Positions 57,158-64,000 of a stretch of DNA of 64,000 nucleotides are shown piece after piece. The notes beneath the pieces are model-generated. The model ran no database searches, had not been told where the DNA came from, and was given only the letters and a program-made list of their open reading frames with translations. This DNA is from Psychrobacter sp. FDAARGOS_221. GTDB taxonomy: Bacteria; Pseudomonadota; Gammaproteobacteria; Pseudomonadales; Moraxellaceae. How positions within the stretch are numbered: position 1 is the stretch's first letter; each line of letters opens with the position of its first letter. The position numbers were made by a program, and so were the translations under genes. The stretch is taken from contig NZ_NWFK02000001.1 in assembly GCF_002313155.2 (NCBI RefSeq), positions 372,001 to 436,000 on the forward strand, written 5' to 3'.

Positions 57158-57793
57158 CTACTTAAAGTTAGACAGCTGCTGCAAAGTTAGTTTTAACAAG
57201 CTTTGGGTATCGACAATGTTTTGCCCTGCATCAGTTTCACGTGCCGCTTTAATGGCTTGTTGTGCCTCTTTATCACGGTAACCTAAGCTGATTAGAGCTG
57301 ATTCAACCTCTGCTAGAATAACGCCCTCTTTGCCTTGCTGAGTCATAGTCTCAGTATTAACGGTGCTCAATAGATCCGTATCATTTTCAATATGATCAAA
57401 CTTACCTTTGAGTTCAATTAGCAGTCGCTGTGCGGTTTTTTTACCAATGCCAGGAACCCGAGTTAAAGCAGCTTCGTTATCAGATTCAACACTGTGTTTT
57501 AATTCAGAAGCTGACATGGTTGACATCATGGCCAATGCCATTTTTGCCCCAACCCCATTGATACGAATCAGTTGACGAAATACATCACGCTCACCGATGT
57601 TCAAAAAGCCAAACAATAGCTGTGCATCTTCGCGCACGTGCAAATGTGTCCATAGCATCACGCTTGCTTCCATTTGCAATTGGCAAAAATCGGGCAGCGG
57701 TAACTCCACTTCATACCCCACTCCTGCATTGGTCATGATACAAGCAACTGGCGCGGCCAGATGGCACACCCTTCCTTCAATAAGTCCAATCAT
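57158..57793 (-). CDS. ruvA: Holliday junction branch migration protein RuvA
   Basis: A 211-residue protein. Domain I opens IGLIEGRVCHLAAPVACIMTNAGVGYEVELP; the two HhH motifs sit in LIRINGVGAKMALAMMS and TRVPGIGKKTAQRLLIELKGK; domain III is the C-terminal helix bundle VESALISLGYRDKEAQQAIKAA. It binds Holliday junctions and loads RuvB. ruvB and ruvC are not adjacent here, so ruvA is alone, unlike many genomes. Confidence 0.96.
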   Translation of the reverse strand: MIGLIEGRVCHLAAPVACIMTNAGVGYEVELPLPDFCQLQMEASVMLWTHLHVREDAQLLFGFLNIGERDVFRQLIRINGVGAKMALAMMSTMSASELKHSVESDNEAALTRVPGIGKKTAQRLLIELKGKFDHIENDTDLLSTVNTETMTQQGKEGVILAEVESALISLGYRDKEAQQAIKAARETDAGQNIVDTQSLLKLTLQQLSNFK

Positions 57794-57917
57794 AGTTTTA
57801 TTTTCATCTCTAAAAACACAAGCTTAAATATTACAGGTTATTATTCTAATGAGAATCTAAATGGTTTTACTTTTAAAATACTAAAAACCAGGGGTAATCG
57901 CTGCTCATTATAGCATT

Positions 57918-57949
57918 AAAAAAGGCTCTGAAATTTCAGAGCCTTTTTA
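57918..57949 (-). terminator. Intrinsic terminator after small lipoprotein gene
   Basis: Near-perfect palindrome AAAAAGGCTCTGAAAT/ATTTCAGAGCCTTTTT with T runs on both strands, upstream of ruvA. Confidence 0.9.
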
Positions 57950-58012
57950 TGAGGGATAAGGTCTATGCATTAGCTATGGGTATGTTTAATAGGGTCAAAC
58001 ATACCAGCTAAA

Positions 58013-58336
58013 TTAATACTGTTGGTCTTCGTCTTCTACTTCAGCCAAAGGATTTGATTCAGACGCTTTATCGGCCATGTCAGAAGCACCATCAGCAACT
58101 GCAGTTGCGCCGTCAGCAACAGCTTCAGCGGTGTTTTCTACAGCTGTGTTCGCACCTTCTGCTACAGTATCACCAGCTTCTTGCAGCTGATTGCCAGCGT
58201 TTGATACCGCTTCAGAGACATCATTGCCTGCATTTTCAGCAGCAGCTTCTACAGAGCTTTGATCTTCTTTACTACAACCAGTGATCGCAACAACACCAGC
58301 AACTAGACCAGCAACAACAAGTTTACGGTTTAACAT
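58013..58336 (-). CDS. Small Ala-rich lipoprotein
   Basis: A 107-residue protein: lipoprotein signal peptide with lipobox ITGC (Cys21), then a repetitive helix of Ala, Glu, Asp, Asn and Val (AAAENAGNDVSEAVSNAGNQLQEAG, then several ADGATAV/ADGASD-type heptad-like units) and an acidic tail DEDQQY. The heptads suggest a coiled coil or an outer-membrane-tethered rod, as in Lpp-like spacers or entericidin-like proteins, but it lacks a recognised peptidoglycan lysine end. TGAGGAG supports the start. Function unknown. Confidence 0.85.
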   Translation of the reverse strand: MLNRKLVVAGLVAGVVAITGCSKEDQSSVEAAAENAGNDVSEAVSNAGNQLQEAGDTVAEGANTAVENTAEAVADGATAVADGASDMADKASESNPLAEVEDEDQQY

Positions 58337-58688
58337 GCATACTCCTCACATAATGTGATATTAATGAATGGTTAGCATTCTAATGATTATTAAAGTAAAA
58401 AACAATGAAAATATTAAAAACTGCCATTAAGTTATACTAAAGTTACCATCAGTAACAATTTATACATAGGCTCTGCTAACGCTTGTACTTTGTTAAGCAG
58501 CTTATTAAGTAGCTCATTTTTAATTAACGTGAGCACTTTTTATTAACACACTACTATTTTAACATTTTTAGCATTTTTATGCGTAATAGAGCATATTTAG
58601 CTGGCAAATTAAGAACCTTTTCAAGAAATTATACAAATCACTTCAAACTACTTTAATAAATCAGCTGCAAACAGCTCAGCTTAACAGC
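58337..58688. other. Gene-free spacer between lipoprotein gene and pgk
   Basis: A 352 bp AT-rich spacer holding the promoter side of the lipoprotein gene and the 3' side of pgk. Repeated AAGCAGCTTATTAAG/CAGCTTAACAGCTTAA-type motifs are seen, but no classical terminator. Nothing further can be supported. Confidence 0.4.
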
Positions 58689-59897
58689 TTAACGGTTACT
58701 GTGGTTTTGTAAAGCGGCAACGGCTGGCAAGGTTTTACCTTCAACGAACTCTAAGAAAGCACCACCGCCAGTCGACATATAGCTAACGCCGTCTTCAACT
58801 TCAAATTGATGGATAGCAGCTAAAGTATCCCCGCCACCTGCAATTGAGAAACCATTACTGTCACTCACTGCTTGTGATAATAGGCGTGTGCCTTCAGCAA
58901 AAGCTTCAACCTCAAATACACCGACTGGACCATTCCATAGAATAGTTGCTGCATTTTTTACTGCTTCAAAGATATGCTCAGAGCCTTCTTTTGCGACATC
59001 TAAAATCATTTCATCATCGCCAACTTCTGAGATAGATCTATGAATTGGTGTGGCTGACTGTAATGAGTTGATAAAGTCATCAAAGTTAATTTCACTTTTG
59101 TCAGCGACAACCACATTCTCTGGTAATAAGATTTCTGTTTGCGCCATAATATCTTTAGCAGTATCAATCATATCCGCTTCATATAATGAAGCCCCTACTG
59201 AGTGACCTTTAGCTGCAATGAAAGTATTGGCAATACCGCCGCCAACGATGATTTGATCGCAGATTTTAGCCAAGCTGATTAGCACATCTAGTTTAGTCGA
59301 TACTTTTGAGCCGCCAACGATAGCAACCAATGGTTTTTTAGGCTGATGCAATGCTTTATCTAGTGCATCTAATTCTGCCGCTAATAAAGGACCGGCGCAG
59401 ACCACTTTACCCGCACTGGCTGCCGCTTGGATAACACCTTCAGTTGATGCTTGCGCACGATGTGCAGTTCCAAAGGCATCCATCACAAACACATCACAAA
59501 GGTTGGCATAATCTGCTGATAATTCAGGACTATTTTTCTTTTCACCTTGGTTAAAGCGAACGTTTTCTAACAGCACTACTTCACCTGGGGCAACATCAAC
59601 GTTATTGCCAACATAGTCTTTTTGCAATTTAACTGTTTGACCTAAATGCTCAGATAGATACTTAGCAACCGGCTGTAACGAGTACTTTTCTTCATACTCA
59701 CCTTCGCTAGGACGGCCTAAATGTGAGCATACCAATACAGCAGCTCCTTCCTCAAGCGCTAACTTAATGGTAGGAATACTTGATTTTAAACGGGCATCGT
59801 TTGAGATTTTACCGTTTTGAATAGGTACGTTTAAGTCTTCACGAATCAGTACCCGCTTACCAGATAACGCTTGGTTTTCCATTCTAGCAAAGTTCAT
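58689..59897 (-). CDS. pgk: Phosphoglycerate kinase
   Basis: A roughly 402-residue glycolytic kinase. Seen: [105 protein letters not shown] and the ATP-loop [12 protein letters not shown]. The chosen ATG at 59897 has AAGGGT just upstream; the frame is open to 59930 but that leader is not conserved-looking. No gap or fba gene is adjacent, so it is a single-gene unit. Confidence 0.97.
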   Translation of the reverse strand: MNFARMENQALSGKRVLIREDLNVPIQNGKISNDARLKSSIPTIKLALEEGAAVLVCSHLGRPSEGEYEEKYSLQPVAKYLSEHLGQTVKLQKDYVGNNVDVAPGEVVLLENVRFNQGEKKNSPELSADYANLCDVFVMDAFGTAHRAQASTEGVIQAAASAGKVVCAGPLLAAELDALDKALHQPKKPLVAIVGGSKVSTKLDVLISLAKICDQIIVGGGIANTFIAAKGHSVGASLYEADMIDTAKDIMAQTEILLPENVVVADKSEINFDDFINSLQSATPIHRSISEVGDDEMILDVAKEGSEHIFEAVKNAATILWNGPVGVFEVEAFAEGTRLLSQAVSDSNGFSIAGGGDTLAAIHQFEVEDGVSYMSTGGGAFLEFVEGKTLPAVAALQNHSNR

Positions 59898-60422
59898 TTT
59901 ATTACCCTTAGTTAATTCAGAGGTTAACAATTAATTTGAGTTTCCAATCAGTCGCTTAAAGCACCTAAAGTATTGAGTATTTGCTTAGTACCAATGCTCA
60001 TAAGTACTATATGCTCAATAGAACAACGCTAAATGTCTAATAGCTCAACACTAATATCTAATAGCGTTATAGTGCCAAAATTTGAACAGATTCTACCACA
60101 TTTTCACATCAATTTTATATTGAGTTTGCCACTTATCGTCCCCATTTCATCTATAGGAAGGCAGAGTTATTAGATATCCATAGCGTCAGTCTTTCCCTCG
60201 ATTTATACAAAGCATATAAAGGATTTATTTGTTAAATAATGCTATGATTATAAGAATAAATCGACAATATTTTAATTAAGCATTTATTTATCAACTCTTA
60301 GTAAATATTTAAAATCGCTTATTTTTAAACACTAATTCGTTAATAGCAACTTCTTAGTAATAACGATAATTTAGTAATAATGACAATAATTAACCGTAAA
60401 CCAGCTTATTGGGAGAAAAGTA
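59898..60422. other. Gene-free divergent spacer, pgk / DksA-like
   Basis: A 525 bp AT-rich region serving pgk and the zinc-finger gene. It has degenerate repeats such as AATAGCTCAACACTAA and AATAGAACAACGCTAA (60016-60062) and several TATGAT/TATAAG-like hexamers near 60241-60254 on the plus strand. No ORF or strong palindrome is seen. Confidence 0.4.
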
Positions 60423-60752
60423 ATGAGTATTGATCTTAATGCAGCCAAAACAAAACTATTAGAGTTACAGCAAGAATATCAAACTCGAATCGATAAAATC
60501 GAAGACCATATTCACAACCCTCAAGACGACTTGAATGAACACTGGGATGACCAGGCCATTTCAATGCGTGAAAATGAAATGCGCAAGACTTTATTGGTCG
60601 AAGCTCAACAAGGTCTAACCTATGTTAACAATGCGCTAAGTCGTATTGAAAACGGTACCTATGGTGAATGCACCGTCTGTGGAGAGGATATTGAAGAGAA
60701 GCGTTTGCTTGCCATCCCATACGCAACGCTTTGTATGGAACACGCCTCTTAA
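60423..60752 (+). CDS. DksA/TraR-family zinc-finger protein
   Basis: A 109-residue protein with a coiled-coil N-terminus (AAKTKLLELQQEYQTRIDKIEDHI), the DksA-like tip segment EHWDDQAISMRENEM, and a zinc motif CTVCGEDIEEKRLLAIPYATLCMEH. The fourth metal ligand is His in place of Cys (C-x2-C..C-x2-H). It is shorter than DksA (151 residues) and closer to the YbiI/TraR-like class; a role at the RNA polymerase secondary channel is possible but the tip acidic residues differ from DksA. GGGAG supports the start. Confidence 0.88.
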   Translation: MSIDLNAAKTKLLELQQEYQTRIDKIEDHIHNPQDDLNEHWDDQAISMRENEMRKTLLVEAQQGLTYVNNALSRIENGTYGECTVCGEDIEEKRLLAIPYATLCMEHAS

Positions 60753-60811
60753 TACACTCTCATTAATTTGATTGTTTTTGACTAATTATTAATCGACAAA
60801 TTATTAAGCAA

Positions 60812-60848
60812 CAAAAAAACGCCATGATTCAAATCAGGGCGTTTTTTA
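60812..60848. terminator. Bidirectional intrinsic terminator
   Basis: AAAAAACGCC/GGCGTTTTTT stem with inner TGAT/ATCA pair and T runs, between the zinc-finger gene and the convergent pbpG. Confidence 0.9.
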
Positions 60849-60899
60849 TGGTTCACTGTTTTATAAAACTCTAACAGTCAGTGCTCGCTATCTATTTGA

Positions 60900-61907
60900 T
60901 TAGATTGAGCGACGTGATGCTAGGTTAGTTAGAATGGTCTCTGCATCATTCCAACGAGCTGATGAGTTTTTCGCACCCAAGATAACAATAATAGCTGGAC
61001 GGTTATTCACTTGTGTTTCCATCACAACACAGCGGCCTGCTTCGTTAATGAAACCTGTTTTTGAAATACCGATTGGATAAGTACCATTGCGTACTAATAC
61101 ACTGGTGTTACTCGCTGGGTAGTTACGGTTACCGGCTGCATAGTTAGCAACGAAGAAGTCATAGCTTTTGGTTGTTGAGAAGCGACGAATCACTTCATAC
61201 TGACCAGCAGCTTGAACCATTTTCACCAAATCAACTGGCGATGCAACGTTACGCTTATCAAGACCGGTTGGGTCTCCAAAGAACGCACTGCCCATGCCTA
61301 GTGATTGTGCCTTACGGTTCATATCACGCATGAATGCATCATAGCCGCCTGGATAGTTACGTGCTAGCGACTTAGCAGCTGGGTTTTCTGACTTCATTAA
61401 TGTCATTAATAACAGTTCAGCGCGGTTCAAGCGATCGCCTGCTTTTAAGCGCGAACTGGCACGCTTAGGACCGATGAAGTCTTCTGGATCAAGTTTGATC
61501 TCTTCACGCATGTCTAAGCCAGCATCTAGCACAACCATAGCAGTCATTAGCTTAGTAATAGAAGCAATTGGGCGTGCCACATCGGCGTTCTTTTGATATA
61601 AAGGCTTGCCACTTTCTACATCCATCACAATCACGCCACGTGAGGCGGTAGAGATAGGTAGAGTGTCAAAGTAGCTTGGTGTGTTGTTTGCACTTGCAAA
61701 TGAAGTCGTGCTGGTAGTTGGGTTCGAGTACATAATATTACGTGCTTCAGATAACCCGCCGGCGTTACCCCACTGAATTTTTGAATTACCAGTTTTGCCC
61801 GGTTCTACAATGGTAAGTGCAGCATGAGATGCTGAGCTCACAGTACCCAAACCCAATGCGATGCAGACAAAGATATAAGATTTGTTGAAAGATTTTTTAA
61901 TGCTCAT
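60900..61907 (-). CDS. pbpG: D-alanyl-D-alanine endopeptidase (PBP7-like)
   Basis: A 335-residue S11-family peptidase with a signal peptide (KSYIFVCIALGLGTVSSASHA, likely cut at SHA/AL). Active-site motifs: S-x-x-K in RPIASITKLMTAM, S-x-N in MKSENPAAKSLARN and K-T-G in GISKTGFINEAGRC. It cleaves D-Ala-mDAP peptide bonds of peptidoglycan in the periplasm. The start follows GGGATGA. No other cell-wall gene is near. Confidence 0.93.
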   Translation of the reverse strand: MSIKKSFNKSYIFVCIALGLGTVSSASHAALTIVEPGKTGNSKIQWGNAGGLSEARNIMYSNPTTSTTSFASANNTPSYFDTLPISTASRGVIVMDVESGKPLYQKNADVARPIASITKLMTAMVVLDAGLDMREEIKLDPEDFIGPKRASSRLKAGDRLNRAELLLMTLMKSENPAAKSLARNYPGGYDAFMRDMNRKAQSLGMGSAFFGDPTGLDKRNVASPVDLVKMVQAAGQYEVIRRFSTTKSYDFFVANYAAGNRNYPASNTSVLVRNGTYPIGISKTGFINEAGRCVVMETQVNNRPAIIVILGAKNSSARWNDAETILTNLASRRSI

Positions 61908-62402
61908 AAGTCATCCCACTTGAGTCGAAAATTAAGGTATAGGCTTTTTGTTAACTCACTAATTTCAGTTAATTTATCAAATACTATTTGATTAAATACT
62001 GGCATCCTGACATCATGCTGATGCGTAAAGCTTACACCGCTTAACTAAAATATGTACAAAACCATACTCATGTTTAGATAATTACAACCAATCTAAACAT
62101 GGCACTATGGTTTATGTTAATAATAATGAATAATATGGGGATAGCATCAATAATTAATTGCTATTCATCCCTTTATTTTAAATAATAGAACAATGTCAAT
62201 AGTCATTCTATTGCCTTATTATTAGTTATATTAACATCATTAACGGCAGCAGTTAAGTATTAATTCTTATAAAAGGTAAGGTATTAAGGTGCATTGTCAA
62301 TTCAAAACATTTGATTTACGATACAGCAACATAAAATACTGCTAATATAGTTAATACAACATAAAAGTAAAAAGACTATAAAGATTTCTTTAGGAAAGCG
62401 TT
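61908..62402. other. Gene-free divergent spacer, pbpG / response regulator
   Basis: A 495 bp AT-rich region. Near 62309-62336 a TTGATT and TAAAAT lie 15 bp apart upstream of the response regulator gene, a weak promoter candidate. No RNA gene, ORF or long palindrome was seen. Confidence 0.4.
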
Positions 62403-63038
62403 ATGATTAAAGTTTTGGTAGTCGATGATCACGACTTAGTAAGAATGGGCATTAGCAGAATGTTGGCTGATGATCCAGAAATTGAAGTGATAGGTGAAGC
62501 CAATAGCGGTGAAATGGCCATTAAAATGGTCAGATCAATGCAACCTGATGTCGTATTGCTCGACGTCAATATGCCTAATATCGGCGGCGTTGAGGCAACC
62601 AAAAGACTGCGCCAGTTTGATGATAAGGTCAAAATCTTAGCAGTCAGCAGTGTCTCTGCACAGCCCTACCCTTCGATGCTATTAAAAGCAGGTGTCAATG
62701 GTTATATCACTAAAGGCACGCCGTTGGTCGAAATGATCAAGGCCATCAAAAAAGTAAATCAAGGCAGTAAATATTTTAGTAGCGATGTGGCAGAGCAGCT
62801 CGCTGACATGCTATTAACCGATAATGAAGAGTCGCCCTTTGATCGCTTAAGTGAGCGTGAAAAGCAAGTAGCCATGATGGTTGTTAACTGTCAAAGTCCA
62901 CAGCAGATTGCTGATCAGCTATTTGTGAGTGTTAAAACAGTCAATACCTATCGCTACCGTATCTTTGAAAAAGTGGGTGTCGATAGTGATGTTAAGTTAA
63001 CTCATTTGGCCATGCGTCATGGTTTGATTACACCCTAG
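62403..63038 (+). CDS. GacA/UvrY-type response regulator
   Basis: A 211-residue NarL/FixJ-family regulator. Receiver domain 1-120 with the acidic pocket DD at 8-9, phospho-acceptor Asp54 (VVLLDVNMPNIGG), Thr/Ser in VSSVSA and Lys in YITKGTP; then the LuxR-type DNA-binding domain (LSEREKQVAMMVVNCQSPQQIADQLFVSVKTVNTYRYRIFEKVGV). It matches GacA/UvrY, which drives small RNAs that titrate CsrA. No histidine kinase, uvrC or small RNA gene was found next to it. AGGAAAG supports the start. Confidence 0.92.
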   Translation: MIKVLVVDDHDLVRMGISRMLADDPEIEVIGEANSGEMAIKMVRSMQPDVVLLDVNMPNIGGVEATKRLRQFDDKVKILAVSSVSAQPYPSMLLKAGVNGYITKGTPLVEMIKAIKKVNQGSKYFSSDVAEQLADMLLTDNEESPFDRLSEREKQVAMMVVNCQSPQQIADQLFVSVKTVNTYRYRIFEKVGVDSDVKLTHLAMRHGLITP

Positions 63039-63085
63039 CCCAATGATACGCCCTAGCCTAGTTAAACGATGAGGATTGCTATCAA

Positions 63086-64000
63086 CTAGTAATCCTCAAT
63101 CACAGATAACCCATCAAGCTCATCTTCGAACTTAATACCCAGCGGTCTATCTTGGGTCAACAAATAATCAACCGCCTTTTGCTGCCAGTCACTACCATCA
63201 TGCTCAAAGCTGATATCAGGTTTTACACCAACACCATCGATAGGCTCACCTTTCGCGCTTCGATATTCAGCCACAGTCAGCTTTAATGCGCCGCCTGACT
63301 TAAGCGGAATCACTTCCTGAACCGTGCCCTTGCCAAAGCTTTGCTCGCCCAATATTTTGGCGCGTTGGTTGCTTTTAAAGCTACTGGCCAGCACTTCTGC
63401 TGCTGAAGCCGAGTAACGATTTTGTAAAATAACTACTGGCAAATCTGATAAGTAAGGCACACCGTTGGAGTTCAGCAATTGGCTACGATTGGTTCTATTA
63501 CGCACTTGAATGAGACTGCTATCACCGATAAACAAACTGGCCACATCAATCGCAGAGGACAGTACGCCCCCAGGATTATTCCTAACATCAAGCACCACAC
63601 CAGTAATCGGCACTCCTGTTTGTCTTAATGCTTCAATCAGCTGATCTTTAGAACCATTTTGGAACACTGGTAAGCGAATCACAGCGATATCTTGCTGAAC
63701 GCTCACTTGAAGCTTGTTATTGGCCGCAAGGTTTCTTTGCAAGATTATGCTGCGTCTGCTGCCTTGCTTACTAATAACAGTGACAGATACTTGAGAGCCT
63801 GCCACGCCAGATAGTAGCTGAGTGACATCTTGTGGGGTCATATCAGAGGTTAATTCAGCACGCTTAATACGTACTAGCTTATCGCCAACTTCAATACCTG
63901 CTTCTTTCGCAGAAGACTGCGCTAACACCTCTCTAACTATCCAATATCCAGAAATTGGATCGTAGCGGGCAACAATACCGACTTGGCCGATTTCACCATC
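63086..64000 (-). CDS. C-terminal processing peptidase (S41), partial
   Basis: The minus-strand frame is open from the window edge to the stop at 63086, so the N-terminus is outside. Visible: the PDZ domain (IGQVGIVARYDPISGYWIVREV to EAGIEVGDKLVRI), then the protease core with GVVLDVRNNPGGVLSSAIDVAS, the catalytic Ser in NRYSASAAEVLASS and the catalytic Lys in GEQSFGKGTVQEVIPL. This fits CtpA/Prc-type periplasmic proteases that trim lipoproteins or cell-wall enzymes. A GTG at 63928 is only an internal codon. Confidence 0.93.
   Translation of the reverse strand, partial: DGEIGQVGIVARYDPISGYWIVREVLAQSSAKEAGIEVGDKLVRIKRAELTSDMTPQDVTQLLSGVAGSQVSVTVISKQGSRRSIILQRNLAANNKLQVSVQQDIAVIRLPVFQNGSKDQLIEALRQTGVPITGVVLDVRNNPGGVLSSAIDVASLFIGDSSLIQVRNRTNRSQLLNSNGVPYLSDLPVVILQNRYSASAAEVLASSFKSNQRAKILGEQSFGKGTVQEVIPLKSGGALKLTVAEYRSAKGEPIDGVGVKPDISFEHDGSDWQQKAVDYLLTQDRPLGIKFEDELDGLSVIEDY

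Noticed and set aside
57234..57243. parS-like GTTTCACGTG in ruvA
   Set aside because: Only one half of the parS palindrome is present; the right arm reads CC instead of AAAC, and it lies in a coding region.

Overview
The window looks like a stretch of ordinary chromosome from a gammaproteobacterium of the family Moraxellaceae, most likely Psychrobacter or a close relative. The evidence is AT-rich DNA (judged by eye), Acinetobacter/Psychrobacter-like protein sequences (thiolase, two-domain FabG, short outer-layer lipoproteins), and gram-negative envelope genes (msbA, lpxK, kdsB). No rRNA, tRNA, CRISPR array, insertion sequence, transposase, integrase or phage gene was seen. Both window ends cut a gene: a LysR regulator at the left edge and a C-terminal processing protease at the right edge.

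Layout. 1-5 kb: a LysR regulator divergent from glutathione-dependent formaldehyde dehydrogenase, then a YeiE-type LysR regulator divergent from a YeiH-family transporter. 5-8.3 kb: rhodanese, the tRNA U34 hydroxylation protein TrhP, a YdcF-type membrane protein and the ferredoxin YfhL, all on the plus strand. 8.4-10.4 kb: a serine hydrolase and a phosphatase-like protein. 10.6-16.1 kb: a lipid-metabolism group (MaoC-type dehydratase, two-domain FabG, and a divergent thiolase with a very long low-complexity N-terminus). 16.3-21.7 kb: msbA-lpxK-kdsB-holB, joining lipid A transport and LPS synthesis to a clamp-loader subunit. 21.8-25 kb: rsmG-parA-parB. 25.3-30 kb: a Lon-like protease, a WYL-domain regulator and a TerD-domain protein. 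30-36 kb: a voltage-gated-type K+ channel and the aceE-aceF pyruvate dehydrogenase genes. 36.4-40 kb: a periplasmic protein, zapE, an alpha/beta hydrolase and a lipoprotein. 40-45 kb: yejA-gloB-yejB-yejE, a peptide-type ABC importer without a nearby ATPase gene and with glyoxalase II inside. 45-50.4 kb: serC, a probable divergent HolD (DNA polymerase III psi), and metNI plus metQ. 50.6-57.8 kb: a DUF2905 membrane protein, purD, a UbiB/ABC1 kinase, a TrmB-like methyltransferase, yacG, argD and ruvA. 58-64 kb: a small Ala-rich lipoprotein, pgk, a DksA/TraR zinc-finger protein, pbpG, a GacA/UvrY-type response regulator and the ctp protease.

Most genes are housekeeping. The points that stand out are: (1) a thiolase/two-domain FabG/MaoC trio resembling the mycobacterial fadA2-fabG4-htdX group; (2) a 174-residue charged extension on the thiolase, with ribosome-binding-like sites before both possible starts; (3) TrhP and YfhL close together with a rhodanese; (4) a HolD-like protein with a long inserted linker; (5) the WYL-TerD pair; (6) structured intergenic elements (2075-2244, 13851-13885, 23022-23079, 52484-52614); and (7) short tandem repeats of 14-16 bp beside terminators. 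Classical hairpin terminators separate most transcription units. No strong candidate for a wholly new defence or mobile system was found.
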